64,000 nt of DNA from Batkoa obscura (GCA_030770535.1 JASVEC010000016.1:1-64000), one strand, 5' to 3'; positions 39,312-51,341 are shown, counted from the stretch's first letter. Made by a program: numbers and translations. The notes: generated by a model not told the origin, from the letters alone.

Positions 39312-40497
39312 TTAAAGTTTATTATTAATATTATTATAAACTTCATTTTGATCACCAACAGTGATAACCACTTTAGCATAAGATTTACGATCTTTTAAAA
39401 GAGATAATGCTTGTGGTGTTTCAGAAATATCAAAAATGTCTGGATAGATTAAAGGAATAAGTTGTTTATCAGTTAACCATTTTAAAATTTGAGTCCAAAT
39501 TTCAGGTATAACTTTAGGTTGATGTTGAGTATAAGCACCCCAATGTAAACCAACAATTGAAATATTTTTTAACAAAATACGATTAGTTTGAACAGCTTCA
39601 TGTTTCCCAATAGCAAACCCAATGACAATAATTTTACCACTAAACTTTAGGCATGAAACAGAATCATTGACCAATCCAACAGGATCATAAACACAATCAA
39701 CTCCTTTTTTATTTGTTATTTCTTTAACTTTATTAATCCATTCTTTCCCTTCAGTTTTAATATTAACAATATAATCTGCTCCATAATCTTTAACTATCTT
39801 TAATTTATTATCATCCGTTCCTGTAGCAATAACTGTAGCGCCTAATAACTATATATTCTTTAATATTTGCTATATAAATAAATAAATAGTTTACTTTTGC
39901 CATTTTTACAGCAACAATACCGACACCACCGGTTGAACCATGAATTAAAATAGTTTCTCCTATTAAATTATTAACTTCAAGTAATCTAATATTACTATTA
40001 ATAATAATTACCTTGTTTCAATTCAGCCCTTAATTTAAGAGCAGATAAAGCAGTGGGATAAGTAATAAATAAACCAGAACCTTGAATATAACTTAAGTTA
40101 TCTGGTAAATGAAATAAAGCCTTTTCATTAATAGCTATATATTCAGCATTGGCGCCTAAGCCACATCCAAACACCCGATCTCCAACTTTATATTTTTTAC
40201 TATTTTTAACCTGTGTTACTATTCCTGCAAACTAATAAATAAATAACATATACATATAATAAGATGCTCAATAGAATGACTTACCTCAGTACCCAAGATA
40301 AAAGGAGCTTTTTGTTTAATTTGATAAGTTCCTTTGATCATCAAAATATCATAAAAATTCAAACCACATGCTTTGATTTTTACTAACACATCTCCTTCTT
40401 TTTTTAATTCTGGTTTAGCTATATCTTGATATTTAATATCCTTAATATTGTCACTTAATTTATCAACTATAATAGCTTTCATTTTATAATCTTTCAT
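39312..40497 (-). CDS. NADPH:quinone oxidoreductase, zeta-crystallin-like MDR
   Basis: Medium-chain dehydrogenase/reductase predicted to reduce quinones or related enones with NADPH. Exons read MKAIIVDKLSDN, then GDVLVKIKACGLNFYDILMIKG (the quinone reductase substrate-side motif), YKVGDRVFG, the Rossmann loop HGSTGGVGIVAVKMAK (usual form GGVG), VIATGTDDNK, and KGVDCVYDPVG. A family-typical C-terminal half covers 39312-39674. No zinc ligands are seen, in keeping with the quinone reductase branch. The start is either Met1 at 40497 or Met6; the latter matches the usual family start. It lies just upstream of M16 copy B in the same orientation. Confidence 0.88.
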
Positions 40498-40893
40498 AAA
40501 ACAAAAAGTCCAAAATCTGATTTTTTTGTTAATATATTTTTAAATTATCAGGTGACATAATGAATTGAAGTCATTTTAAAATTCAAAAACTATTGTTTTC
40601 ATATGGTTTATTTTAATGTGCTTAATAAACAATATTTAAGCATTATCCGAGAGTGCGCGGCAAAGTTAAAGCGACAGTACATTTGATGAAATTTTAATGA
40701 CATTTATATGTTTTTGAAATGTTAGTGATTTTGTAAAATCTGCTATTTCTCTAAACTTTATTATACACTCAAAAACAGTATGGTATGGGCACCTTATAAA
40801 AAATCATTTACAATAAAAATTAAATAAATAATAAAAATAGTAAATAACATAATGATACTTTATATTTTATTTAATAATCATAACAACAAACTA
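40498..40893. other. Intergenic, QOR promoter and CHS5 downstream
   Basis: 396 bp without a gene. A locally GC-rich island near 40645-40680 (GAGAGTGCGCGGCAAAG) stands out against the AT background but matches no element I can name. Confidence 0.5.
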
Positions 40894-41731
40894 TTACCCT
40901 TTTTTAGCTGGTTCAACGTAATATGATACTGCTGGTTGAATTTTACCTAATGCTTCACAAGCTTTAAGCCAATCTGGTTTAACAATGGCAACATTCCATT
41001 GTAAGGCTAACTCATAATTAGGTGATACTGTACTATTACACAATAAATCTGTAGTTTCAATCGATACTTCAGTCGACCATTTAGCACCAATCCTTTGGAC
41101 ACACTTTTTAAGTTCCTCAATCTCTAAGCTTGATAATGTAGAATCTAAGCATACATTAATCCCTGATAAATTAGATAGTGTTAATGTACGTTCTTCTACT
41201 TTATTGGATGTATAAACTCCAGAAGATGTACTCATTATAATAGATAAATCATATAACGTATCCATATCTAAACCAGATATCTTTAGTTTATTTCCTTGTG
41301 TTGGTAAAGAACTTGGCATCTTAATTCCTTTTTTGTAAACAGTAAATGAGCGTAAATCACAAGAAAATAATTCTAAAGGTTCCCATTCTAAAACAATAGA
41401 AGTTTGTGTAATTGCAGATATTTTAATAGCTGGTGGTTTGGGATAATGGGTTCCATATTGCAATAAAATTTCCTCTTGTAATTCCATAAATGAGTCTAAT
41501 TTTTCTTTTTCTGTACCATATTCTCTTGATACTTGTACTTTAACTATAGCTCCAGTAGACACACCCTCAGGTAACAAAATAGAAGGAAACTCAATTAAAT
41601 GATTATCTTCAGTTAATAAGATTGCCTATTTGAAACTAAGAATGAGTCAATTTAAATAAAATTACAAATTAATCAATTACCAAACCAGCGTCTACTTTTC
41701 CAACTGTAAATAAGGAACTTGTTGAATCCAT
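40894..41731 (-). CDS. CHS5: Chs5, exomer scaffold
   Basis: Core subunit of the exomer coat, which carries chitin synthase and other cargo from the trans-Golgi to the cell surface. Two exons (41691-41731 and 40894-41625) give about 257 residues. The N-terminus MDSTSSLFTVGKVDAGL followed by AILLTEDNHLIEFPSILLPE matches the Chs5 dimerisation region. It is followed by an FN3 domain (PPAIKISAITQTSIVLEWEP) and a BRCT domain (INVCLDSTLSSLEIEELKKC to VKPDWLKACEAL). The long lysine-rich tail of yeast Chs5 is absent; the protein ends 15 residues after the BRCT domain. A 7-bp tandem repeat (ATTTTAT)n lies directly before the start codon. It is a clear fungal marker gene. Confidence 0.9.
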
Positions 41732-42279
41732 TTTATATTTTATATTTTATATTTTATATTTAATGTATAATAATTTTATTTAAAAATAATCAATTTAGTT
41801 AATTCTTAATAAATTTATAAACACTAATTAATGACAAGTTCAACCAATGGTAAGACATTATGTTCCTATTACAACAACCAATCAATAAAGACACTCTGTA
41901 ATCATTATAAAAATATTTTGTTATTATTTGTATAAGTAACGAGTCTTATAATATTAATTATAATATATATTATTTATTTTTAAGTTTAAATGTTTTAATC
42001 CCTTTCTAGTTTAACAATATATAAATAAATTAATATAAAATATTGCTAAATATAACGAAATATTACTGTTAATAAGAACTTTATTCAGTGTGTTTTTTTT
42101 ACTCTTGAAAAATCAAACTTAAGTATTTGGGAATGTGTTTTTGTATCAAAGAATTTTACTAACAATTTTTCCGCTTAAATAACGCTTAAAAAATGGAAAA
42201 AATAATGAAGTCAAAAAAACACTCCCATTTTATTAACTAAGATAAAATAAAATACTTAAGTCAGTAAACTTAAGGGACT
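41732..42279. other. Intergenic, CHS5 promoter with one MITE
   Basis: 548 bp containing the 7-bp tandem repeat beside the CHS5 start and MITE copy 17 close to the P450 stop. Otherwise AT-rich with nothing else supportable. Confidence 0.55.
42129..42226 (-). mobile_element. MITE copy 17, reverse, ATTT duplication
   Basis: Complete reverse copy from GGGAATGTGTTTTTG to ACACTCCC, flanked by ATTT at 42125-42128 and 42227-42230. It ends 54 bp from the P450 stop codon, so it may lie in the P450 3' untranslated region. Confidence 0.9.
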
Positions 42280-44230
42280 TCATCCAGTATGTTTAAACGC
42301 AAAAACGTTTATAGGCTTTTCTGGTGAGCTAACGATGTATAATTTTGATTTAACTTCATTTTTGTCCTTTAATGTAAAACTAAAATTCCTAACTAATGAA
42401 GCAGTAGCTAAATAAAGCTCCATCCAAGCTAAGCTAAAAATAAATTAATTCTTGATTATGTCTTATTTTATATTATATTACCTTCTACCTAAACACCCCC
42501 TTGGACCAACAGAAAAGGGATAAAAATTATCGTTCAATTTAAATTGGCCGTATTCATCAATCCAACGTTCAGGATCAAACAAATGAGGGTTTTCCCAATT
42601 ATTAGTAGTATTGTGGAGCGCATTCATACTCAGCGAAACTGTGGTCTATACAAAAATGTATTAGCACAACCGATTATACCATTATTACTAAAATTACATT
42701 CTCAGGAAGAAAATAACCATCCACAATTCTTCCACCATTTGGTACACTTCTTACTAAACTGCCTGCTGTAGCTGGACGAATTCTTAAACTTTCGTAAATT
42801 ACTGCTCGAAGATAAACGTTCTCTCTACATATATCATAATTTACCGCCTCTTTGTTTGGAAAAGTAGATATTAACTCCTCTTTGAGTTTATCATAAACCT
42901 CTGGATGTTTTGATAAAAGATAAAAAGTCCTAATTGATTATTAAACTTTAGAAATAAATTCCAAACTATAAATAAACATACCAAGTTAATGAATTAGAGG
43001 TTGTATCTGAACCAGCAATACTAAAAATTAGTTAGCTTATAGTAAATATGTAATTAATGTACTACAGTTGAATTATAGACTCTTCTACAATTTCTTTTTC
43101 GCTAAGTTTTTTTCCAGTGTCTGGGTCGGAAGCATTAATTAAAGTATTTAAAATGGTAACTCTATCCGAACACCCCTTTGCATTTTTAACAGCTTCATAT
43201 GAAAACTAAATTAACGTAAATAACTTGATAAAAAACATAATTAATATTACTTTATAAAGTTGAGTTACACTTTCAAATTTATAATGTTTCAAAAATGGAA
43301 AGGGTCCAACCTAAATATTTATCAACAATGAATGAAATCTAACTATTATAAAATATTACAAAAACAGCTATAACGAAGAAATTTTTAATCCATCCAATAA
43401 CTGGATGATAACCATTCTTTAACATATCAAAGGATTTACCATATGCTACATCTCCAATTACATCCTAATAATAAGTTAAAATTAAATCAATAGCATAATA
43501 ATATTATCGTTACAAATGAAAAGTAATTAAATAAAAGGCCAATATTGAAACATTCTCCTTTCAAAGCCTTTTCTTCAATCTTGTTAACTAAAATATTGAC
43601 ATTTTGTTTTACCAGATACTCCACGTTTGATATAGTTTTATCCGAAAAACTAAAAGCAAGAATTTTTTTCTAAAAGTATACTTTTAGGCAAAATTCATTA
43701 ATTTCACTAGATTATTTACTCTTTGACGATGGAACTCTTTGTCTCTAAATAATTTATAAGTCACATCAGAAACGGCTCAAAAAAATCATTACCTAGTACT
43801 AAGGATAGTTTCCCCAACAACTTGAAAACCATTAGTTTTTCTACTTTTTGGAAAAGTATAAGTGGAATTAATTCGCTTTGCAGCTTCATCAGAGCAAAAT
43901 GATATGCTATCCCAATCTATTAAACAGAATTGTTTAAAATTTCACTTAAAATGATTTCAATGTTTTACTTAATCTAACAGCATTTCCGTATATTTCATGG
44001 AGTCCAGTTACATAGAGATGAAAAGTGCCGTTAAATAAATAATATCTTGGCAAAAAAGGAAAGATTTGATTAATTAATGGTCCAGGAATTTTTCTTAATG
44101 GACTAATATATAGATTGTATATTATCTAAAGATTCATTATTAATGTACAAATAGAGAAAAATGAGTATACCTTATAACACCAATAGACTAGTACAATAAT
44201 GAGTATTAAATACACACTTATTATTTCCAT
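42280..44230 (-). CDS. Cytochrome P450 monooxygenase
   Basis: Membrane-bound heme monooxygenase. The N-terminus is one hydrophobic anchor (ISVYLILIIVLVYWCY) followed by the proline hinge SPLRKIPGP. Later blocks are RQRKKILAFSFSD (C helix), the K-helix ESLRIRP with the ExxR motif, the PERF-type FDPERW, and the heme loop FSVGPRGCLGRR with the cysteine ligand. There are roughly ten short introns, one of them between GCLGR and RLAWMEL. Total about 500 residues; the stop is at 42280-42282. The I-helix AGSDT-like block is present, split by an intron near 43000. Substrate and CYP family cannot be read from this sequence. A Zn2Cys6 regulator lies 2.3 kb upstream, which is suggestive of, but not evidence for, a shared pathway. 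Confidence 0.9.
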
Positions 44231-46565
44231 TGCTTAAAATTATACTTTTGATCCTTGATTTTTATATAGCTTATATGCCTTTATACTTTAATGATTCACA
44301 CTTTTGCTATGTAATGTTTATATAGTTTTTAATCCGATGCTCCTTCTCCCTAACAACTTGTAAAAATAAATATCACTGGTTTGAAATGAAGAAAACATTG
44401 ATTTAAAATTTTCAATTTATAGTACAAATAAATTATCAAAGGATCTCATTAGATAGGTTGAGTTAGGAAGTCAAAAAACTATGTTATATTATATCATTAT
44501 TTAACTAAAAGTGTCTATTTAAATAATATTCAATTACTAGGCGACTAAATTTAGAACTATTACATTAATGCTTTCATGTCATATAATATATAATTTATCA
44601 TTATTCGATAATATGTCGCGTTATTATATTATTTTTACGAGAAAAATTATACATACTCAGCATATGAAATTAAAATATTAAATCTACAATTGGTAATAAA
44701 GCTAGCATTAGCTTTAAAAAGTTTTCTTAAAGGCAGCAGTATAATTAAATTTTAGTTAGCAATCTCTAAATTCAGGTCATCAATAATACTTTTAACTCAT
44801 TAAGATATTTTAAAGTAAACTAATTTCTACTTATTATTTACTACATTGGTAAACTAGAAAGCTTTGTTGCCCTTGTAATGTGATTTAAGCATAGATTCAC
44901 GTGCACTATTTAAAGAATAAAGTATGTTTAGTGGAACCATTTTATTGCTTATATTTTTTGATATTTAGTTATATCTCTTTTTTAAAATCCCAGAAGTGGT
45001 AATATTCTTAAATGCCTTATTACCAAAAGGAAATGTATCTCTTTTTAGGCCTAATAATTTTTTATATAAAGCAAAGATATTAAGACGTTTGGGTATATGA
45101 GTTATATTTGCTGTTGGTAATCTACTACATAAAGGATAGTGTTTATTAACCTTCTTTTTTCTCCTGAAAGGCATGAGTTTGAAATGGCTTATTAATTAAA
45201 ATAAAATATATATACTATAAGCAGCGAATTCTAAGAATTAGTTTATTAATAATGGCTTTATGGAAGCATAGAAAGAAAGTAAAAACCCTTTTTGTTTTTT
45301 GTGAATTGAGTAGAACAAAAATATAATAATTTTGACTCTAATCTCCATAAAGATTCCTATTGCATGAGGAGAACAGTAGAAATCAATGGGAGGAACCTAT
45401 GAGCAGGATGGGTAAACTTTGGATTGGTGAACCTTTTTTGAAAGATCCATAATCCAATGGAAAGAATAGGAGTCTAGCCAAAGATAATATCTAGAAAAAA
45501 GAACTAATAATGCAAAAAATACAAGTGAGTGGGGGAGAGGGTTGGTGAAAATAGTAAGAAAGGACAATACATATGCCCATATATACAAGATGAGGATCAA
45601 AAAACAAAGCTATAAAAGGAAATTAAGCCAAAAGAAGAATGATGAACACAATAGACCTTGTACATGTTTAAACTTAACAATAACAGCTTGAAAGGTGAAG
45701 ATAATATGTATGTATGTATTACTAACAGAAGAAAAAGGAATTTTAGTTTAGAAAATTTTAACATAATAAATTACTATAAGTCAAATAAAGTCAAAACGTA
45801 AGTGATACATTTTTTTGAATTTAACAGAATGAATGAACTTTAAAGCAGTTTGTTATGACTAAAATAAATAAATCAAATAATGAGGAGGTTGATTATAAAG
45901 TAGGAATCCTCTTTCCTGTTTATTATAGAAGATCTTAGCTTTAGTTTAAGAAAATCCATGTAATCAAAAAGTTTTCGATCTGACAGAAATGGAAAGCACA
46001 AGGGCCTTTTCGTTTCTTATCAAAGGAAGTTCCTTATGGCATTTAGAAATTGTCAATAAAGTAGAGGAACAGAAGTCAGTAACAAACCAAGAATAACAAT
46101 ATTGATTTAGTTTTTAACCAAGTAATTCAACATATTTTTTGCATAAAACCTTCAACTGATGTTTTGTTCAATTTTCACTCTAAAAGTGGTCAAAATAGCA
46201 AAAAAGGCATTCTGAATAAAATTGTTGACTAAAAGTCTCAAAGAGTCAAGTGTAAATTAGTTTTATCAATCTATGCTTAACCTCTTAGAAAAAAATCTTT
46301 AATAATATATAATTTACATAAATATTTGAATATGGTCTTTAGCTTTAGTACTTTACTATAAAAGTAAAATAGACCACCATTATTTTAAATTTAAACGCAG
46401 ACTTTAATTGTTCTATTTTTAATTGTTCAATTTTATTGGTTAAATTTAATAAAAATAAATTGCTTACAGATCTTTATATTTTTTAATTGGATATTGAAAT
46501 AATATCCTTTAACTAAATGAATTGTATTATGTAAATATTCATTTTCATTTCACATTTTTTATTTC
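44231..46565. other. Long intergenic region, mostly non-coding
   Basis: 2.3 kb between the P450 and the zinc-cluster gene. It includes a small LYR-like reading frame (44854-45174). A stretch at about 45240-45690 has markedly more purines and G on the plus strand than its surroundings but no long frame with family resemblance. It has no MITE copy. Confidence 0.45.
44854..45174 (-). pseudogene. Small basic LYR-motif-like protein, interrupted or truncated
   Basis: The frame from 45174 gives 69 basic residues with KRLNIFALYKKLLGLKRDTFP followed by GILKKRYN. This resembles the start of the LYR fold (A-L-Y-R/K-x-L-L ... F-P ... R-F/Y-x-N) of mitochondrial assembly factors that bind ACP. It stops at TAA (44965-44967), yet the same frame continues open for 36 more codons, including LNSARESMLKSHYKGNKAF, to a stop at 44854. 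A full LYR protein would need such a third helix. It may be a host pseudogene with one stop, a gene with a missed small intron, or a true short protein. The LYR match is by eye only. Confidence 0.3.
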
Positions 46566-48332
46566 ATGGAGCAACAAGATATGTCAAATTCAAAGAAAAT
46601 AGGCCATAGATGTGATCAATGTTATCAAAGTCACGTCAAATGCGACAAGTTGCTGCCTAAATGTTCAAGATGTCTTAGGAGGAAAACTGATTGTACTTTT
46701 ATAAGAGAGACTGTATATAATAAAGAGATAGACGCTCAGTATGGGTCGTATAAAAGGCAAGTCGCACGCAAAGTTAATGTTAAAACAGAGAAGAAATTTA
46801 TATATGTAAAGGAAAATAAACTTAGTTTAAAACAACTTCAATCAAAAGGAGAGATTGAGTATCAACTATTAAAATTACCTAAAGGTTATAATTTTTCATA
46901 TAATATCCTTGGGATATTTAATAAGTTCCAAAGAAAACTATTACTGGAAAACTTGTTAAATTTTATTCAAAATCCGTCTCCATTTTTTCCTAGTAAAGGT
47001 CTAAACCTTTTCATCACATTAATAGAAAAACTGAATTTAGTATCATATAAACCTATAAAATTGATTTCGATATCCAAGGTACCAGAGGAAACTGAACTCA
47101 ATATCAGACCAATTTTAAGCCAGGCCATAGTCAACTACTTTAAAGTTATCAACAAGGTGTTCCCCTTATTCGATGAAACAAGATTCAGTTTCATTTCACG
47201 CTCGTTCCATTTAAAACTAGCAATACTTACAGGTGGGCTTTTATGTATGGAGCAAACTAAAACAGTAAAGGGTTTAATTAAATATTTTGAGGGAGAAATT
47301 TATAGCTTTGTTAAAAATATTCCCAGAATTAAACCCAGTTTAGAAAACATACAACTAATTCTTGTATTAGTTGGGAGTATATCTTATTTTCCATGGGTTA
47401 ATAGTCTTAAAGAGTTTCTTCTATTTCACTGCTATAGAATATCGTTTATAATAGGATTAAATCAATCTTCGAGCAAGTTATCAAGAAAAATTAATATAGA
47501 AAGGGTTTATACTTATTGCATGTTAAACTTTTATTATAATGGCAATTTAATAACTTATGGTTCATATGCTGCTGAACCTATACTTCCTTTAGAGTTGAAA
47601 AAGATAGAAAATGATTATACGTATAAATTCTCAAATTATAAGTTTAATTTTAGCAAAAATGATAAAGAGATACAACAATATTGTTTTTTGAAATTACAAG
47701 AATTTTATTATATATTGAGTACCCTATTTTTTGATTTACGATTGATTAAAGAGGAAAGTACAAGGCAAAGGGAAGATCAATTAAAATTTGACAATATTTT
47801 AAAAAAACTTTCATTTAAAGTATTGGTTATTAAAGAAAAATATACTAGGATTTTAGATGATCTTATAGTAAAAGTAGATAGTCAAGGCTTAAGAGGATTT
47901 ATCAAAGAGTATCAGTATTGTATTATTCATTTTTTCCACCAAGTCAATTTTTATATTTATACTATCCAGTTTAATATATCTAAAGAAAAAAAGATTTATG
48001 AAATGCAAGAATATACAACTGGTAAAAATATTGGCATAAATACATCATATCACATTGAAAATATACTTTTAAAGTGTTATTTAGCAATTGATAGTGCTGT
48101 TATGAATTGTCATAATTATACACTTGCCTTCGATTGTCCGCTCGTTTCTACTTGTTTGATCTTTATGATGCGGTTTGGAGGAAATAGTGAGGAGAATTTG
48201 ATCTACGTTCAAAAAGGAAAAGAATTTCTACACTCTTTATTGAAGTCACCTTCTGCTATGGGAATATGTGAAATGAATTTAAAGCTCCTTGAAATCACCA
48301 GTAAGTCGCTAAATACTATTAAAATTGAATAA
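46566..48332 (+). CDS. Zn2Cys6 transcription factor
   Basis: Fungal binuclear zinc-cluster regulator, 588 residues, intronless. The DNA-binding domain has all six cysteines at residues 16, 19, 26, 33, 36 and 43 (C-x2-C-x6-C-x6-C-x2-C-x6-C) followed by a basic linker (RRKTDCTF, then YKRQVARKVNVK). The remainder is a helical fungal-specific middle-homology-like region rich in Leu, Ile, Tyr and Lys, without a recognisable effector domain. The target pathway is unknown. Adjacent genes are a P450 upstream and three TspO-like membrane proteins downstream. Confidence 0.9.
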   Translation: MEQQDMSNSKKIGHRCDQCYQSHVKCDKLLPKCSRCLRRKTDCTFIRETVYNKEIDAQYGSYKRQVARKVNVKTEKKFIYVKENKLSLKQLQSKGEIEYQLLKLPKGYNFSYNILGIFNKFQRKLLLENLLNFIQNPSPFFPSKGLNLFITLIEKLNLVSYKPIKLISISKVPEETELNIRPILSQAIVNYFKVINKVFPLFDETRFSFISRSFHLKLAILTGGLLCMEQTKTVKGLIKYFEGEIYSFVKNIPRIKPSLENIQLILVLVGSISYFPWVNSLKEFLLFHCYRISFIIGLNQSSSKLSRKINIERVYTYCMLNFYYNGNLITYGSYAAEPILPLELKKIENDYTYKFSNYKFNFSKNDKEIQQYCFLKLQEFYYILSTLFFDLRLIKEESTRQREDQLKFDNILKKLSFKVLVIKEKYTRILDDLIVKVDSQGLRGFIKEYQYCIIHFFHQVNFYIYTIQFNISKEKKIYEMQEYTTGKNIGINTSYHIENILLKCYLAIDSAVMNCHNYTLAFDCPLVSTCLIFMMRFGGNSEENLIYVQKGKEFLHSLLKSPSAMGICEMNLKLLEITSKSLNTIKIE

Positions 48333-48528
48333 TCAAAATCAAATACTCATTTTTTATATTATTGGGGTTCACTTTTTTGACATTAAAATTTACTACTAAT
48401 ACAATTTAAAGAGCAATTTTTTAATATCCTAAGTCAAGCATTTATAGAATATAATATTATTTCAAAAGAAATTAGCTTGTAGTTGAAAAGCTTGATAAAG
48501 TTATTATTTTTTACTAGTTTAAATAAAT

Positions 48529-48622
48529 GGGGGTATTTTTTTTGGTTTCATTGTTTTTTTCATCTTTTAAGCACTATTTGAGCGGAAAAATTGTTAATAA
48601 AAATAAACACAAAATAATCCCC
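48529..48622 (+). mobile_element. MITE copy 18, forward, AAAT duplication
   Basis: Forward copy from GGGGGTATTTTTTTTGG to AATCCCC, flanked by AAAT at 48525-48528 and 48623-48626. A few bases are missing near the right end (GTTAATAAAAATAAACAC). Confidence 0.88.
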
Positions 48623-49599
48623 AAATACCGTAACTCAGATTCAATAGTTAGGTAATAAATAATATTTTTTATATTATATTAATAGTTTGAATAATATTGT
48701 AATTTTTAAAAAAAATTAATAAAATAGATCTGAAGCCTATTGTTAATTTATTACTTATTTTTTCACATTTGTTTACTTATTGGCATCAAAATTTAGTAAA
48801 GTTACTAAAGTAATAATAGATTTAATATAATAAATATCAGTTTAAACTATACTTTTTTTTGAAATTGTGTGAAATTGAATAATTGTCAAAAAAATTTCAA
48901 AGCAGTCATTAAATTTATGGTAAATTTATTGTAGTTTACTTACAGAATAAGGTCCTAACACCTTTGGATATTTCACATATTTACAAACTCGCTTTGTTTC
49001 TGTAATAGAATAATACTTAGCATAATTTTGTTGACAACTACTCTTATATAAACAACACAGCCCTATCTACAAATAACATTTCTCCACTTTATACACAAGT
49101 TTATCCTTATAAATTCACACAGCAATTAACTTTTATTAGTCTAAATTAAACTTAAAAGCATTAATTATCATGAATTAAATATCCAGAATTCTAATTAGAA
49201 GGAGTAAATACTAATTTTGCAAATATGACTTTTATGTAATAAATAACCATTGAATTGTTATTGAATCTTTGAGATCTAAATCGAGATTTGTTTGCTAAAA
49301 TTAAGGTTCGATCTATAAAGAATTTCAAAAAATATAAATAAATAATATTGAAATTTGTATTTAGAAATTGAAACATGTACTCCAAGATTCTATTATTTCT
49401 AATTAAAACTGCCTTTTGACAAAGAAATCAAAGTATAGTATTTTTAAAAGAATTCTTTAATTTTCTTTTTATTTCTACCCATTTTCCTGGAGTTGTGATT
49501 AAAAAATTTACGATCTACAATGGAATGATTTAAGAATTACTCTCCACTTTTTATTTAAATTTGTTTGAATTTAAAATATTGTTTTAGATTTCAGTTACT

Positions 49600-49655
49600 A
49601 AAAATTGCTTTCGGGGATTTACTTTTAATATTTATAGTATATAAAGTCAAGGTAC
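49600..49655 (+). promoter_or_regulatory. Conserved upstream block, TspO-like gene 1
   Basis: Contains GCTTTCGGGGATTTAC then TTTAATATTTATAGTATATAAAG. The same arrangement precedes genes 2 and 3 at a similar distance (30-60 bp before the ATG), with the consensus GATTTA..TTTAAT and a TATA-like TATATAA or TATAAAA about 25 bp on. It is probably the core promoter. Confidence 0.65.
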
Positions 49656-49688
49656 TGTGAATAGAATAATTTATAAAAATAAAATACA

Positions 49689-50540
49689 ATGGTTAATAAA
49701 GTGTTGTCTTTAAGAATATTAAACTTCGTCACTGGTTTAGCAGCCATTATTGTAAATATTATCACAACTTTAGTTCCATTAAATGGCAGCAGGTTGAGCG
49801 ATATGGACAATAATGTCAACAAAATTATGCCTGCTGGTACTGCTTTTTCAATCTGGGCCGTCATTTATATATTTAAGCTATTATTTATGATCTATCAACT
49901 ATTCCCAAGAACATATGACTTAAAATACATCAATTATGGCATCACCCCATACTTTAGTTTATTAGCTTTATTAAATATTACTTGGCTACTCACACAGGCT
50001 TATCTTAAAGATGAGTTATATATTGTGCAGCTTATTGTTATTTATGTGATGTTTGTTGTATTGTTAGTTATGTATTCAATGACCTTTAAATACATCAAGA
50101 ACGACCTCATATTAAGTACTGAGTCAAATAATAATTTCTATTTGAATTATTGGTTAGGTAGAGTATGGTTATCCATCTATTTTGCTTGGATTACAGGTGC
50201 TATATGCGTTGATTCCTTCTCTGTTTTCTCTGATCTTCCAACAACAACTTATATAAGTTCTACTATCACTTTATGCTTACTAGCTATACTCACAATAGTG
50301 ATAGTATTTATCAATCGTGATGTAGCTTTCAGTTTAACTTTTATTTGGACTTCAGCTTGGATCATTGTTAATCATAAAAATGTTGAAGAAGGGTATCCAC
50401 TTTTTATTACTGCTTGTGTTGTTATTGCAGTTGTTTCAATTGTTACGGTTGTAGCTTTTATCTTAAATTTGAAATTTGTTTTTAATCGAAGAAAGATTAG
50501 CGAAACAGAAATTGAGAAATTGAATAATGAGATATCTTAG
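49689..50540 (+). CDS. TspO/tryptophan-rich sensory protein-like membrane protein 1
   Basis: Intronless 283-residue membrane protein with about eight hydrophobic helices. The helix-1 region ILNFVTGLAAIIVNIITTLVP, the loop IMPAGTAFSIWAVIYIFKL, the following MIYQLFP and LALLNITWLLT, and the middle VWLSIYFAWITGAICVDS fit the long bacterial-type TspO/MBR-related family (tryptophan-rich sensory protein: P-A-G..F-x-I-W-G-x-I-Y ... N-x-x-W). TspO proteins bind porphyrins and sterols, but the function of the long branch is unknown. The C-terminus is a short charged tail. First of three tandem paralogs, about 2.05 kb apart, on the same strand. Lack of introns in an intron-rich region allows an origin by transfer from bacteria, followed by duplication. 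Confidence 0.75.
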   Translation: MVNKVLSLRILNFVTGLAAIIVNIITTLVPLNGSRLSDMDNNVNKIMPAGTAFSIWAVIYIFKLLFMIYQLFPRTYDLKYINYGITPYFSLLALLNITWLLTQAYLKDELYIVQLIVIYVMFVVLLVMYSMTFKYIKNDLILSTESNNNFYLNYWLGRVWLSIYFAWITGAICVDSFSVFSDLPTTTYISSTITLCLLAILTIVIVFINRDVAFSLTFIWTSAWIIVNHKNVEEGYPLFITACVVIAVVSIVTVVAFILNLKFVFNRRKISETEIEKLNNEIS

Positions 50541-50996
50541 AATATATATATGTTTATTACTTAAAAGGTTCCCAAGCTGATTCAACTATTTCAAACATCT
50601 ATCAAACCATAATAATTTTGACTAAATTTTTAGCTCATATTGAAGATAATGTTTTTATTATATTTAATAAAACTTAATTAACGAAAAATTTCATTTTGAA
50701 TTTATTATAATTTTCAATATTAAAAACTTATTTTTATAAAAATTTATCATATGTCCTAACATAAATTTGTTCTATTTAATTTTATTTTTAACTAATTTCA
50801 GAAAATTCTTGTTATTTATATTACTTGTATTTTTTTATTATATTTAATATATTCAACGATTATTAAATTTAATAATAAAACTTAAAAAAGTAAAAACATG
50901 ATATCACAGAGTGTCTAAAATTTTTATAGGAGTATTTATATTGTTATAATTTAAATAATAAAAGCAAATAAGATAACAGAATTAGTAGATATACTT

Positions 50997-51038
50997 CAAA
51001 ATTGTTAGTAAAATTCTTAAACACAAAAATATATCTTC
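50997..51038 (+). mobile_element. MITE copy 19, right half only
   Basis: Only the right half survives: AAATTGTTAGTAAAATTC then CACAAAAATATATCTTC. The left half is missing or replaced. Confidence 0.7.
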
Positions 51039-51341
51039 ATATAATAACTTTCTTTTTGTTTTTTCTACATTATAATATTTATATATAAAGCTTTCAATAT
51101 GAGTACAAATTTCAAATTAAGAAAATTTGGAAAAGGTTATTTTAAGCTCACTTTGTTTCGGCCCTAATAACTTTATTACTTTAATTTTATTAATACAGGA
51201 GTCAAATATAATAAATTACAGATCATTTTAAACTATATCCATTAGTTTTTCTGTCTCATTTACTTTTATTGTTCAAACTATAATAATATAAATACTTTCA
51301 CATAAACTTTAGATACCTTGTACTTTTGTCAATTACTGTAT

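Larger units (their letters stand above)
48333..49688. other. Intergenic, one MITE and TspO-like promoter 1
   Basis: 1.35 kb with MITE copy 18 and, at its right end, the conserved block upstream of the first TspO-like gene. The open frame 49191-49385 shows no family features. Confidence 0.55.

Noticed and set aside
45397-45600. 67-codon hydrophobic frame on the minus strand in the purine-biased tract
   Set aside because: Composition-driven (pyrimidine-rich strand gives Leu/Phe/Ser); no start context or family.
42280-48332. P450 plus Zn2Cys6 regulator as a secondary-metabolite cluster
   Set aside because: No backbone synthase is present and 2.3 kb of non-coding DNA separates the two genes.
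49295-49320. T-arm-like GGTTCGATC
   Set aside because: Flanking bases do not pair into a T stem and no other tRNA arms are present.
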